A DNA stretch of 64,000 nucleotides from an uncultured Christensenellaceae bacterium. Its GTDB lineage: Bacteria > Bacillota > Clostridia > Christensenellales > Borkfalkiaceae. The stretch covers positions 96,494-160,493 of the forward strand of contig CAJUKJ010000002.1 of the NCBI GenBank assembly GCA_910587365.1. The letters run 5' to 3'. The first letter of the stretch is position 1, and each line of letters opens with the position of its first letter. Under the pieces are notes generated by a model that saw only the letters and a list, made by a program, of their open reading frames with translations, had not been told where the DNA came from and ran no database searches. Below, one piece after another: positions 1 to 8,118 of this stretch. The translations under genes and the position numbers were made by a program.

Positions 1-1
1 C

Positions 2-1267
2 GAGGAAAGCTTATTATTCAGCAGTAAAGACGGAATTTTGTATAACAAGAAACAAACGGTTATACATCAAGTACCGAAAGCGATTAAGGGTAATGCCGCT
101 ATCCCTGACGGAGTAGAGGAAATAGGGAGTGAAGTTTTTTATAATCGCATTGGATTGACGGGTATAATTATACCTAACAGTGTAACAAGTATTAGCAGTA
201 GAGCGTTTTTGGGATGTAGCGGACTTCAAAGTATATCCGTGGGAAGTGAAAATTCAAGTTATCACAGCGTAGGCAACTGTTTGATTGAAACGGCGAGTAA
301 AATGTTAATATTAGGCTGTAAAAATAGTACTATTCCCAATGACGGAAGTGTTGTTTCTATCGGTTCGTATGCGTTTAGGGGTTGCAGTGAATTAACGAAT
401 TTAACAATTCCCGACAGCGTTACTTCTATTAATAGCGGTGCTTTCCAAGATTGCGAAAAATTAATAAAAACCGAAAACGGCGTACAATATGTAGATAAAT
501 GGGTTGTCGGTTGCGATAAATCTACCGAGAGTGCGGCTATTAAAGATAGTATGATAGGAATAGCGGCAAGAGCGTTCTGTGATTGCAATGTGCTAACAAC
601 CTTAACTATACCCGATAACGTTAAGTATATCGGCATAGAAGCATTTGGAGATTGCAGTAGTTTAACAAGCATAAATATCCCCAAAGGTTTAACTATAATA
701 AATTCGCGAACATTTTCAGGATGCTCTAATCTTAAAAGTATTACTATTCCGGATAGCGTAACAAGAATCGGGGATAGTGCGTTTTCAGGATGCTCTAATC
801 TTGAAAGTATAACCGTTCCCGATGGTGTAACAAGAATCGAGCGCAATGCATTTGATGGTTGTAAAAGTCTTACAAATGTAATCATAGCTGACAGCGTAAC
901 GCGCATAGGTTCAGGTGCGTTCTCAGAGTGTCCGATTGAGAATGCGGTTATTCCTGCTAATGCGGCAACTGCCATTTGCGGTAGTTCGTTGAAAACAGTG
1001 GTAATAACGAGTGGGACGAGTTTAGTTAATACTGCTTTTTCGTACTGCCGTAACTTGGAGAGTGTAACGTTGCCTGACAGTATAACAAGTATCGGATATC
1101 ACGCTTTTGGGGATTGTTATAATTTAACTGCTATCAATTATAACGGAACGTTAGAGCAGTGGAGGTCTATTGAAAAACATAAAGATTGGGCTTATTTCGT
1201 AGGCAATTACACGGTAATATGTACCGACGGTAAGTTAGATAGTAACGGGATAATTATTACAGAGTAA
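2..1267 (+). CDS. BspA-like leucine-rich repeat surface protein, 5'-truncated by window edge
   Basis: The frame is open from base 2, so the true start lies upstream. The TTG at 38 is an internal codon, because the residues before it (SSKDGILYNKK) already fit the BspA pattern. The visible 421 residues are a run of roughly 23-residue LRR_5 repeats of the form 'IPDSVTSIGxxAFxGCSxLxSI', interrupted by a non-repeat insert around residues 155-190 (VDKWVVGCDKSTESAAI). This insert, the 'DGILYN' element and the 'YNGTLEQWRSIEKHKDW' near the end are all typical of BspA/TpLRR proteins of gut and oral bacteria. Such proteins are usually secreted adhesins. No C-terminal membrane or sortase anchor is visible; the protein ends GIIITE. 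The gene is AT-rich compared with the housekeeping genes downstream. Family assignment is secure; ligand and anchoring are unknown. Confidence 0.88.
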   Translation, partial: EESLLFSSKDGILYNKKQTVIHQVPKAIKGNAAIPDGVEEIGSEVFYNRIGLTGIIIPNSVTSISSRAFLGCSGLQSISVGSENSSYHSVGNCLIETASKMLILGCKNSTIPNDGSVVSIGSYAFRGCSELTNLTIPDSVTSINSGAFQDCEKLIKTENGVQYVDKWVVGCDKSTESAAIKDSMIGIAARAFCDCNVLTTLTIPDNVKYIGIEAFGDCSSLTSINIPKGLTIINSRTFSGCSNLKSITIPDSVTRIGDSAFSGCSNLESITVPDGVTRIERNAFDGCKSLTNVIIADSVTRIGSGAFSECPIENAVIPANAATAICGSSLKTVVITSGTSLVNTAFSYCRNLESVTLPDSITSIGYHAFGDCYNLTAINYNGTLEQWRSIEKHKDWAYFVGNYTVICTDGKLDSNGIIITE

Positions 1268-1348
1268 TTCTAACAAAAATTAATAGCGCGCTGCCTTTAA
1301 ATAAAAGGAAGTGCGCTATACTTTTTATACAGTTTTATTTTCGGTTTT

Positions 1349-2113
1349 TCATTTCCTGATTTTTTCGAGTACTGCGGTAAGCGGAAGAAACAGCGTCGAA
1401 ACCGTAACAATCGTGCATACCGTCTGCGGAAGCATTACAGTAAACGAAGTGTAGAAGTATGCAAGCGTCACGGTCTTATTGTATCCCCAAAAAAGCGGGG
1501 TAATTATATCGTCCGACAGTGTAAACAATACCGTGCATACGGCGGCAAAGCTTGCAATTGTTATCAGCTTCAATAAATTTGCCGTGTCCTTTTTAAATAC
1601 TTTTTTTGCAACCAGCAACCCGTCAAATGCTATGCAAAGCCCCGCGCTTAGTGTAAAAATTACCCACAGCAATATTTGTACGGTAATTTTGTATATCCGT
1701 GAAATTTTAATAAGGTCAAGCCCGTAGCATACCGCGCACGCGCAGGCAATACCTAAAAGAAGTACGTTCACCGCAAGCGCGAAGTACCACGGAAAACTTT
1801 CAAAGGTGCTTTGTTTTACGTGACCGAGAACGCCGAATAATGTGGCAAGCGTGGGGTAGTATATAAGATAAAGTATAATTGCGGTAGGATAAAATCCGTA
1901 CAAAAGGCACCGCAAAACAGAAAATGCGACGGCGCATATAACGCCGTTGCGTACCCCGAATATAAATGAAAAGCATATCAAAAGCAGCGTGACGATTTCA
2001 ACGCCCGCAACGAAACTGAAAACGTATTGTCCGCCTATTAAAAGCGCGCACGCCAAAGCCGTGTACGCAATCTCCTTAGAGGGCGGCATTTTTCTGCGCT
2101 TTCCGCTCTTCAA
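1349..2113 (-). CDS. Polytopic membrane protein, probable ECF-transporter S component (cobalamin-type)
   Basis: A 254-residue protein with about six hydrophobic segments, including SKEIAYTALACALLIGGQYV near the N-terminus, the usual opening of ECF S components. It lies 5 bases downstream of the DUF4430 lipoprotein gene and behind a cobalamin riboswitch, so its substrate is inferred to be cobalamin or a corrinoid precursor (CbrT-like role). No energising ATPase or EcfT gene is in the window, as expected for group II ECF systems with a shared module. The start is uncertain: TTG at 2113 gives this length, but ATG at 2089 (MPPSKEIAYT) is a plausible alternative, and neither has a strong Shine-Dalgarno. 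The membrane topology is visible; the transport role rests on context. Confidence 0.6.
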   Translation of the reverse strand: MKSGKRRKMPPSKEIAYTALACALLIGGQYVFSFVAGVEIVTLLLICFSFIFGVRNGVICAVAFSVLRCLLYGFYPTAIILYLIYYPTLATLFGVLGHVKQSTFESFPWYFALAVNVLLLGIACACAVCYGLDLIKISRIYKITVQILLWVIFTLSAGLCIAFDGLLVAKKVFKKDTANLLKLITIASFAAVCTVLFTLSDDIITPLFWGYNKTVTLAYFYTSFTVMLPQTVCTIVTVSTLFLPLTAVLEKIRK

Positions 2114-2118
2114 TTAAA

Positions 2119-2619
2119 TTACCAACTGAAATTACTGTATTCGTATACGAAAACGTAAAGATGCCCGTCTATACAGGGCGTTCCCGCAATACCGTTGCTT
2201 GAAGAGTAAAGCGTTTTACCGCCGTATTCTATTGTTTTATAATCGGTTGCGTAAATTGCATCGTCGCCTTCAATAGTCGTAAAATCGATGTAAAAAGCCC
2301 AATCGTATCCTTCGTATGAATTGACTGTTGAGGAAATTATTTTGCTTGACGTGTTAAAGAAAGAGGTTATAAATCCGTCGTTTGCAGCGTATTTGATTTC
2401 TCTGTTTTCCGCAAGAGCGTCAAGATAGTTTTTAACGGAAGTGGAAGTGCTTAAAGCTATATAATCATTTGAAGCTGTAAACGCTACCTTTTCCACGTCC
2501 AAAACGACGTTTGCGTTTTTGCTTTCCCCGTTGCCGCCGTTATTGCCGCAGCCTGCGAAAGCAAGTATGGCTGTTACCGAAATAATTGCAACAAACAGTG
2601 CCAAAAGTTTTTTCTTCAT
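2119..2619 (-). CDS. DUF4430 (transcobalamin-C-like) lipoprotein
   Basis: A 166-residue secreted lipoprotein. Residues 1-23 form a lipoprotein signal peptide with lipobox LAFAGC (Cys23), followed by a Gly/Asn-rich linker. The C-terminal part (YEGYDWAFYIDFTTIEG ... KTLYSSSNGIAGTPCIDGHLYVFVYEY) has the shape of DUF4430, a domain related to the C-terminal domain of transcobalamin/intrinsic factor. It is the first gene behind the cobalamin riboswitch and sits 5 bases before the S-component-like gene, so capture of extracellular corrinoid for that transporter is the simplest inference. The RBS CGAAGGAG lies 7 bases before the ATG and is identical to the 3' arm of the upstream terminator hairpin. 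Confidence 0.75.
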   Translation of the reverse strand: MKKKLLALFVAIISVTAILAFAGCGNNGGNGESKNANVVLDVEKVAFTASNDYIALSTSTSVKNYLDALAENREIKYAANDGFITSFFNTSSKIISSTVNSYEGYDWAFYIDFTTIEGDDAIYATDYKTIEYGGKTLYSSSNGIAGTPCIDGHLYVFVYEYSNFSW

Positions 2620-2656
2620 AAGTTAACTCCTTCGGGGCTTCGCCCCAAAATAAAAA

Positions 2657-2688
2657 TTATTTCTCCTTCGTTTCCGAAGGAGAAATAA
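2657..2688 (-). terminator. Intrinsic terminator in the cobalamin-riboswitch leader
   Basis: On the minus strand a perfect 14-bp stem closed by a GAAA tetraloop is followed by TTTTTATTTT. It lies between the cobalamin aptamer and the lipoprotein RBS, so it is the likely expression platform. A small hairpin (GGGG-CGAAG-CCCC, 2634-2646) follows just before the RBS. Confidence 0.82.
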
Positions 2689-2739
2689 GGCAAAACAAAA
2701 TCAGCCTGTGCTATACACAAGCGGTAATGTCCTTCCGCG

Positions 2740-2933
2740 TCCCCTCGGAAATTCAAAACGTCGGGCTTTTACGGCAGGTCTTCCGGCTTAAAACAAAGGA
2801 GGGTTTGTTATGCGTGCCTTCCCGGGTTACCCAGTGAAACGCATATTCCTTTGAAACGGCAGCGGGGGCTGCGGAGCAATTGGCTCAGACTTCCCTATTA
2901 AACGCCCTTATCTCGTCGGGGCGTACCGCAAAA
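2740..2933 (-). promoter_or_regulatory. Cobalamin riboswitch (B12 box)
   Basis: Read on the minus strand, the region carries the conserved cobalamin-aptamer blocks in order: AATAGGGAAGTC (2899-2888), GCAGCCCCCGCTGCCG, the CTGGGTAACCCGGGAAGG block, and AGCCGGAAGACCTGCC (2788-2773). It starts about 10 bases after a consensus promoter and leads into a terminator, then the lipoprotein and S-component-like genes. Known biology of the class: adenosylcobalamin or a related corrinoid binds and lowers expression of uptake or synthesis genes. The outer boundaries are approximate. Confidence 0.95.
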
Positions 2934-2949
2934 GCTTATATTTTACTTG

Positions 2950-2978
2950 ATTATATTATTTTGATTTACAAATGTCAA
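2950..2978 (-). promoter_or_regulatory. Consensus promoter of the cobalamin-riboswitch operon
   Basis: On the minus strand: TTGACA (2978-2973), 17-base spacer, TATAAT (2955-2950), with predicted start near 2943, just before the riboswitch. It interlocks with the bioY promoter on the other strand. Confidence 0.85.
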
Positions 2979-2993
2979 TAAATTTTATATAAT
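2965..2993 (+). promoter_or_regulatory. bioY promoter
   Basis: TTTACA (2965-2970), 17-base spacer, TATAAT (2988-2993). The predicted start (about 2999-3001) coincides with the ATG at 3001, so the message should be leaderless. Its -35 lies in the spacer of the divergent promoter and vice versa. Confidence 0.82.
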
Positions 2994-3000
2994 AATGATT

Positions 3001-3582
3001 ATGGATAAAAGTAATAAAATTAACGGTAAAATTCTTGCCGTCGATATTGCGGAAATTGCCTTGTTTATAGTGTTGATGGTGGTTGGGACGTATATACAAA
3101 TTCCCTTTCCGCTTGTGCCTTTAACCTTTCAGACGGTAATAAGCGTACTTGCAGGCTTAATGCTCGGCAGTAAAAAGGGTATGATAAGTATGTCCGTCTA
3201 CTGTTTTATGGGTCTTGTCGGACTGCCCGTATTTACTGCGGGCGGGGGCATAGCTTACGTACTTAAACCCTCGTTCGGTTACATAATCGGGTTTATAGCA
3301 TCGGCAGGCGTAGGCGGTGCAATCGCGGGCAGGGCAAACCTTCCGCTCTGGCGTTACATAGTCGGCGCGCTTTGCGCGTTTTTGGCGGATTACATTATAG
3401 GTATACCGTACTGTATGGTTGCGGCTAAGCTTTTACACGTTGAAAACCTTACCAACCTTTTAATATTCGGCAATCTTGTATATATGCCCAAAGACGCGGT
3501 GTTAAGCGTGCTTGCGGCTTTTCTTGCAAAGGCTGTTCTGCCCGTTGTACGTAAACGCAAGGTAAAAATTCAATTGCATTAA
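3001..3582 (+). CDS. bioY: Biotin transporter BioY (ECF S component)
   Basis: A 193-residue protein with six membrane segments. It shows the BioY signature IPFPLVPLTFQTVISVLAGLML, the SVYCFMGLVGLPVF segment and an F-G-Y-I-I-G-F stretch. BioY binds biotin in the membrane and works alone or with a shared EcfA/EcfT module; no such module is nearby. I chose ATG 3001 over ATG 2995 because the -10 box ends at 2993: transcription should begin at about 3000, and no Shine-Dalgarno precedes either codon. Placed back to back with a B12 uptake operon, it forms a small vitamin-uptake island. The family call is firm; the exact start is inferred. Confidence 0.93.
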   Translation: MDKSNKINGKILAVDIAEIALFIVLMVVGTYIQIPFPLVPLTFQTVISVLAGLMLGSKKGMISMSVYCFMGLVGLPVFTAGGGIAYVLKPSFGYIIGFIASAGVGGAIAGRANLPLWRYIVGALCAFLADYIIGIPYCMVAAKLLHVENLTNLLIFGNLVYMPKDAVLSVLAAFLAKAVLPVVRKRKVKIQLH

Positions 3583-3647
3583 CTTCCCGTTTGTGCTAAA
3601 ATAAAAGGAACAAACAATTTTTTTGACCGTCGCATATTATTTACGGT

Positions 3648-4619
3648 ATGCAGAAAACGCTGTCTATAATAAATCTTCCCGCAATCAGGGAAAACGCACT
3701 CAGGATAAAAGCCCTTTGCGGCAATAAATTTTTTGCGGTTGTCAAGGCTGACGCTTACGGTCACGGGGCGGAGGAAGTTTCAAGGTATATAGAGGATATT
3801 GCCGACGGCTTCTGCGTTGCCATTATAGAAGAGGGTATCGCACTCCGCGTCGGCGGTATAACCAAACAAATTCTCGTTTTAACTCCGCCTTTGGATAGTT
3901 ACGACGTGTCGCGCGCAAAGGCGTATAACCTTACGCTTACCGTAAATTCTATCCAATCCGCTACTCTTTTAAAGGGGGCGGAATGCCATATAAAAGTAAA
4001 CACGGGGATGAACCGTCTTGGCTGCGATTTGTCTGAGCTTCCGTCGATTTTAAAAAAGCTTCCGCCCGAAAGCATAGACGGGGTGTATTCGCACCTGTTT
4101 GCGCCGCAGGACGAAAGTGCATGCGAATTTCAGTTTGCCGTATTTGAACGGGCGGCAAGGCTTGTAAAAACCTTTAAGCCCTGCGCAACGGCTCATCTTT
4201 CGGCAAGCGGCGGACTTTTAAGTGGCGGTAAATACCTGTTTGACGGGGTGCGTTCGGGCATACTTCTTTACGGCTACGCGCCCGCGGGGTTTGAAGCGGA
4301 GGGCTTTAAACCCGCCCTCAAAGTTTTTGCAAGGCGCACGCAGGTTACGCGTTTTATAGGCGGCGGGGTCGGTTATAACTTCGCCGACAGGGATTATTCA
4401 ACGCTGACTGCGTACAGGTGCGGTTATGCGGACGGCTTTTCAAGGACGGTACCGCTCGGCGAAAAAACGCTGTGTATGGACGCGTTCGTTTCAACCGAAA
4501 ACGGAAATTTAGCGTGCGTTATGGACGACGCGGACGAATATGCAAAGAGGTGCGGAACGATTTCTTATGAGGTTTTGACAAGCGTTACCCGCCGTTCGGA
4601 AAGGATTTATGAGCGATAA
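3648..4619 (+). CDS. alr: Alanine racemase
   Basis: PLP-dependent fold-type III enzyme interconverting L- and D-alanine for peptidoglycan. The PLP lysine is Lys33 in AVVKADAYGHG. The partner catalytic Tyr is Tyr260 in RCGYADGFSR, within the C-terminal beta domain, and the substrate/PLP motif MNRLG is present. At 323 residues it is shorter than the usual ~370, with the loss apparently spread through loops. It starts 65 bases after bioY without a clear Shine-Dalgarno; a TATTAT hexamer at 3635-3640 lies 7 bases before the ATG, so a leaderless start is possible although no good -35 is seen. Its end overlaps the next gene by 11 bases, heading a five-gene run. Confidence 0.93.
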   Translation: MQKTLSIINLPAIRENALRIKALCGNKFFAVVKADAYGHGAEEVSRYIEDIADGFCVAIIEEGIALRVGGITKQILVLTPPLDSYDVSRAKAYNLTLTVNSIQSATLLKGAECHIKVNTGMNRLGCDLSELPSILKKLPPESIDGVYSHLFAPQDESACEFQFAVFERAARLVKTFKPCATAHLSASGGLLSGGKYLFDGVRSGILLYGYAPAGFEAEGFKPALKVFARRTQVTRFIGGGVGYNFADRDYSTLTAYRCGYADGFSRTVPLGEKTLCMDAFVSTENGNLACVMDDADEYAKRCGTISYEVLTSVTRRSERIYER

Positions 4620-5133
4620 AATTGATTTACGCCTACAACTGAAAAAAGTGCGCGCGGACTTTCCGGGCGAGCGGCGCGAGAGTGCCGACGCTGCAATTTC
4701 CGATATTTTTCTTAAAGCTTACGGCGGCTTGCAATGCTATTTCATATACAACAGCTTTTCGTCGGAAGCGGATACGAAACACATAATAAACAGCCTTTTA
4801 AGTTCGGGAAAGCGGGTTTATATCCCCCGCGTAGAGGGCGAAGATATCGTCGCTGTGCCGTTCGGTAATATGCGCAGGGGTGCATTCGGTATAGAAGAAC
4901 CCGAAGGACAGGCTTACTTCGGCGATACGGATATTACGGTAATACCACTGCTCGGTATTAACAGTAGGCTTTTCAGGATAGGCTACGGCAAGGGCTTTTA
5001 CGACAGATATTTAAGGGACAGGCATACCGTTAAAGTCGGTTTGGGCTACTCTTTCCAGAGAGCCGAATTTAAAGAGGACGAATGGGATATTCCGCTCGAC
5101 GCCTTCATATGTGAAAAGGGAATATTTAAATGA
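4609..5133 (+). CDS. 5-formyltetrahydrofolate cyclo-ligase
   Basis: A 174-residue member of the MTHFS/YgfA family that converts 5-formyl-THF with ATP to 5,10-methenyl-THF, recycling folate for one-carbon metabolism. Visible signatures are the N-terminal basic helix (LRLQLKKVRADF), FIYNSFSSEADTKHII, and the diagnostic IGYGKGFYDRYL loop near residue 125, which binds nucleotide phosphate. It overlaps alr by 11 bases and rsmD by 4 bases (ATGA), indicating translational coupling. Length is normal for the family. Confidence 0.93.
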   Translation: MSDKIDLRLQLKKVRADFPGERRESADAAISDIFLKAYGGLQCYFIYNSFSSEADTKHIINSLLSSGKRVYIPRVEGEDIVAVPFGNMRRGAFGIEEPEGQAYFGDTDITVIPLLGINSRLFRIGYGKGFYDRYLRDRHTVKVGLGYSFQRAEFKEDEWDIPLDAFICEKGIFK

Positions 5134-5669
5134 GAATTATTTCTGGTAAATACAGGGGAATGGTTTTGTCGGAGTTCAGGGGCGGAGATATCCGTCCTAC
5201 CGCAGACAGGGTAAAGGAAAGCCTTTTCAACATCTTGGCCTCCGAAATAGCGGGCGCAAGGGTCTTGGACTTGTTTTGCGGAAGCGGAAATTTAGGTATG
5301 GAAAGCCTTTCCCGCGGGGCTTCGTTTGTTCACTTCAACGACTTTTCAAAGGACAGCATCGCGGTTTTGAATAAAAATCTTGCACGCGTCAAAGAAAGGA
5401 CTTTTACGGTAACCAATTTAGACTATTCTTTGTGCCTTTCCAAAACGGGTGCGTTCGATATAATTTTTATAGACCCGCCTTATGCTGCGGAATACGGTAA
5501 GGACGCGCTTGAAATAATTTCCTCAGGCAACAAATTAACGGACGGCGGAATAGCCGTTTACGAGCGGGACAGAAGCTTTAAAGGCGAGATTGAGGGACTT
5601 GAACTGTACGACGAACGCAAGTACGGTAAAACCTATTTATCGTTTTTTGCGAAACGGGGTAAATTATGA
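5130..5669 (+). CDS. rsmD: 16S rRNA (guanine(966)-N(2))-methyltransferase
   Basis: A 179-residue SAM-dependent methyltransferase. It has the N-terminal RIISGKYRG and RPTADRVKESLFNIL motifs typical of RsmD, the SAM-binding motif VLDLFCGSGNLGMESLSRGA, and the catalytic IDPPY motif (FIDPPYA). It modifies helix 31 of 16S rRNA. It overlaps both neighbours by ATGA. The rsmD-coaD pairing is a common conserved arrangement in bacteria, which supports both calls. Confidence 0.95.
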   Translation: MRIISGKYRGMVLSEFRGGDIRPTADRVKESLFNILASEIAGARVLDLFCGSGNLGMESLSRGASFVHFNDFSKDSIAVLNKNLARVKERTFTVTNLDYSLCLSKTGAFDIIFIDPPYAAEYGKDALEIISSGNKLTDGGIAVYERDRSFKGEIEGLELYDERKYGKTYLSFFAKRGKL

Positions 5670-6154
5670 AAAAATGCGTTTTTGCGGGTACTTTCGACCC
5701 GCCGACAACGGGACATAAAAGGGTTATAGAGGACTGCCTTAAAATATTCGACGAAGTCGTCGTTGCGGTAATGGTAAACACGGATAAAAAACCCGTGTTT
5801 TCGGAAGAGGAGCGCGTTTTGCTTTTGCAAAAGCTGTTCAAAGACGAAAGCCGCGTAAAGGTAGTGGTTTACGAGGGAGCGGTAGTAGACCTTCTCGAAA
5901 GGGAAAACACTCCATTTTACGTGCGGGGAATACGCAATACGGTAGACTTCGAGTATGAAAACGCAAACTTTTTCGCAAACAAAAAACTTAAAAAGGATAT
6001 CGTTACCGTATATCTTCCCGCAGAACAGGAAAGTTTGCAGATAAGCTCGACCCTCGTTAAAAACTCTGTAAAGTTCAAGAAAGACTTTTCCGACTACGTT
6101 CCGTCCGAAATATTGCAGGACATATTAACATTAATGGAGAAAAAAGATGTTTGA
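5666..6154 (+). CDS. coaD: Pantetheine-phosphate adenylyltransferase
   Basis: A 162-residue nucleotidyltransferase that catalyses the penultimate step of coenzyme A synthesis. The nucleotide-binding motif is GTFDPPTTGH, the T/H-x-G-H motif being TTGH. The phosphopantetheine-binding part is YVRGIRNTVDFEYENANFFANKKL, and the C-terminal ISSTLVKN matches the family ISSTLVR. The usual tyrosine or serine of the opening motif is replaced by Ala-Gly-Thr, a minor variant. It overlaps rsmD by 4 bases and the DAHP synthase by 8 bases. Confidence 0.94.
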   Translation: MKKCVFAGTFDPPTTGHKRVIEDCLKIFDEVVVAVMVNTDKKPVFSEEERVLLLQKLFKDESRVKVVVYEGAVVDLLERENTPFYVRGIRNTVDFEYENANFFANKKLKKDIVTVYLPAEQESLQISSTLVKNSVKFKKDFSDYVPSEILQDILTLMEKKDV

Positions 6155-7169
6155 GAAACAAATCAAGATACCCGACCCCGAACAGATACTTGCGGAAATG
6201 CCCCTTCCCGAAAACCTTAAAAAAATCAAGGCGGAACGGGACAAGCTCGTTTCCGACGTGATAAGCGGCAAAAGCGATAAGCTTATAATGATTGTGGGAC
6301 CCTGTTCCGCGCATGAAGCCGCACCCGTCCTCGATTACGTCGAAAGACTGGGCAAGCTAAACGAAAAGGTTAAGGACAAAATAGTACTCGTTCCCAGAAT
6401 ATATACAAACAAACCCCGCACCAAAGGCGTAGGGTATAAGGGAATGTTCTCGCAGCCCGACCCCACTAAGTCGGAAGATATTTTAAAGGGTATATACGCA
6501 ATAAGAAGCCTTAATATAAAGGCAATCGAGTCAAGCGGGCTTTCTGCCGCGGACGAAATGCTGTATCCCGCAAATATCCACTATGTTGACGACTTACTGT
6601 CCTATATAGCGGTGGGCGCGCGTTCAAGCGAGAACCAGCTTCACCGTCTTGTGGCAAGCGGGATTGAAGTACCGGTGGGCGTTAAAAATCCTATGGGCGG
6701 GTCAATACTCGTAATGCTCAATTCGATATATGCGGCGCAAAGCGGACAAACCTTCAAGCTGAACGGCTGGCAGGTCAAAACCAACGGCAATAAGCTTGCG
6801 CACGCAATACTTCGCGGCGCAGTGGACAGCTACGGCAACGATATTCCCAACTTCCATTACGAAAACGTAATGCAGGTTGTTGAGGGGTACGCCCAATCGG
6901 GACTCGAACACCCCGCAGTGATTATAGACGCAAACCATTCCAACAGCGGCAAAAAATTCAAACAGCAAATACGTATCTGCGAAGAGGTTATGCAAAACCG
7001 CCTTTACAATACCGATTTCAAAAAAATCGTCAAGGGCTTTATGATAGAAAGCTTTTTGGAAGAGGGCAACCAGTCGGAAGACAAGGTGTACGGAAAATCC
7101 ATTACCGACCCCTGCCTCGGCTGGTGCGATACCGAAAGGTTAATACTCGACATCGCGGAAAAGGTGTAA
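6147..7169 (+). CDS. aroF: 3-deoxy-7-phosphoheptulonate synthase, class I (AroF/G/H type)
   Basis: A 340-residue DAHP synthase that joins phosphoenolpyruvate and erythrose 4-phosphate to enter the shikimate pathway. Landmarks are IVGPCSAHE, the PEP-binding KPRT motif (NKPRTKGVGYKGMF), GARSSENQLHRLVASG with VGVKNPMGG, and the metal-binding DANHSNSGK. This is the AroF/G/H subtype rather than the type fused to chorismate mutase. It overlaps coaD by 8 bases and ends the operon-like run. pheA, the phenylalanine branch gene, follows after an intergenic repeat. Confidence 0.93.
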   Translation: MFEKQIKIPDPEQILAEMPLPENLKKIKAERDKLVSDVISGKSDKLIMIVGPCSAHEAAPVLDYVERLGKLNEKVKDKIVLVPRIYTNKPRTKGVGYKGMFSQPDPTKSEDILKGIYAIRSLNIKAIESSGLSAADEMLYPANIHYVDDLLSYIAVGARSSENQLHRLVASGIEVPVGVKNPMGGSILVMLNSIYAAQSGQTFKLNGWQVKTNGNKLAHAILRGAVDSYGNDIPNFHYENVMQVVEGYAQSGLEHPAVIIDANHSNSGKKFKQQIRICEEVMQNRLYNTDFKKIVKGFMIESFLEEGNQSEDKVYGKSITDPCLGWCDTERLILDIAEKV

Positions 7170-7175
7170 AAAATC

Positions 7176-7286
7176 GTTCATCGCGAAATACTGTGTTGGG
7201 CTTGCGTTTTTCTCGGGTCGTTTACTATCTGTAAATTCCCCTTCAAAAATCCGCGCCCGCCTTGTCTTTCGCGCGACTGATTTTTT
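7176..7286 (+). repeat. Intergenic repeat family 2, copy 1
   Basis: This stretch between the DAHP synthase gene and pheA aligns by eye with 12240-12345 and 13090-13200. Shared blocks are a TCGC...TGTTGG start, TTTTTCTCGG, a small hairpin (TTTAC 7221-7225 / GTAAA 7231-7235), TTCCCC, CGCCTTG and a T-run. No coding potential is seen. Confidence 0.6.
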
Positions 7287-7317
7287 AGAGTTGTTAGTTA
7301 ATAATAGAGAGGATTAT

Positions 7318-8118
7318 ATGCAAACGGTAGGTTATCTCGGACCAGAGGGCAGTTACAGCCATTTAGCGGCAAAGTATATGTGCGGCAGGGCTAAGCTTAA
7401 CGCTTACGCAAGCTTTTCTCAGGTGTTTTCGTCCCTCGTTTCCGGCAGGACGGACGCAATAGTAGTGCCGATAGAAAATTCTCTTAACGGCGGCGTATTG
7501 CAGAATATGGATTTACTGCAAAGCACCCCCGGCGTTTACGCCTGCGGGCAGTATACGCTTAAAATAGACCATAGGTTGGTAACTGTAAACGGTGCGGACA
7601 AAAATAAAATAAAACGCATATACTCACATAGTCAGGCTTTGGAGCAATGCGCAAGATATCTTTATGAAAATTTCCCGTCAGCCGAGCTTATTCCCGCGCC
7701 GTCTACTGCCGCAAGCCTCGATATGTTAAAGACGGAGGAGGACGCGGCAATTGCAGGCTCGCATACGGTAAAGGCGGGGTTCACACTTTCCGATAACAAT
7801 ATAGCCGACGGTGACGGAAATTTTACGCATTTTCTCCTCGTTAAAAAGGGAGACGTACCCGAAAATTCCCGCTCACAGCGGATTTATTTTTCAGTGACCT
7901 GTAAAAACCGTGCGGGCGCGCTGCTTGACCTTCTCGGATGTATTTCACGAAAGGGGCTGAATATGACCAAAATCGAATCCCGCCCCATAAAAAACGTTCC
8001 CGACGAGTACCGCTTTTTCGTGGAAATAGACGGCGACTATTCCTCGGAAGATGTTAAGGGCGCGATAGAAAATATTAAGCATAACTCAAATTCGTTTAAG
8101 CTGCTCGGCTGTTATTAG
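7318..8118 (+). CDS. pheA: Prephenate dehydratase
   Basis: A 266-residue monofunctional enzyme converting prephenate to phenylpyruvate. The prephenate dehydratase domain (residues 1-175) begins VGYLGPEGSYSH and holds VPIENSLNG. The regulatory ACT domain follows (FSVTCKNRAGALLDLLGCISRKGLNMTKIESRP), with the ESRP motif that binds phenylalanine for feedback inhibition. ATG 7318 is chosen because AGAGAGG lies 5 bases before it; a longer TTG start at 7291 would swallow that RBS. It converges on the YlbJ-like gene, and the two stop codons overlap (4 bases) with no terminator between them. Confidence 0.94.
   Translation: MQTVGYLGPEGSYSHLAAKYMCGRAKLNAYASFSQVFSSLVSGRTDAIVVPIENSLNGGVLQNMDLLQSTPGVYACGQYTLKIDHRLVTVNGADKNKIKRIYSHSQALEQCARYLYENFPSAELIPAPSTAASLDMLKTEEDAAIAGSHTVKAGFTLSDNNIADGDGNFTHFLLVKKGDVPENSRSQRIYFSVTCKNRAGALLDLLGCISRKGLNMTKIESRPIKNVPDEYRFFVEIDGDYSSEDVKGAIENIKHNSNSFKLLGCY

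Noticed and set aside
2995..3000. ATG 2995 as the bioY start
   Set aside because: It begins 2 bases after the -10 box, upstream of the expected transcription start, and so could not be on the mRNA.
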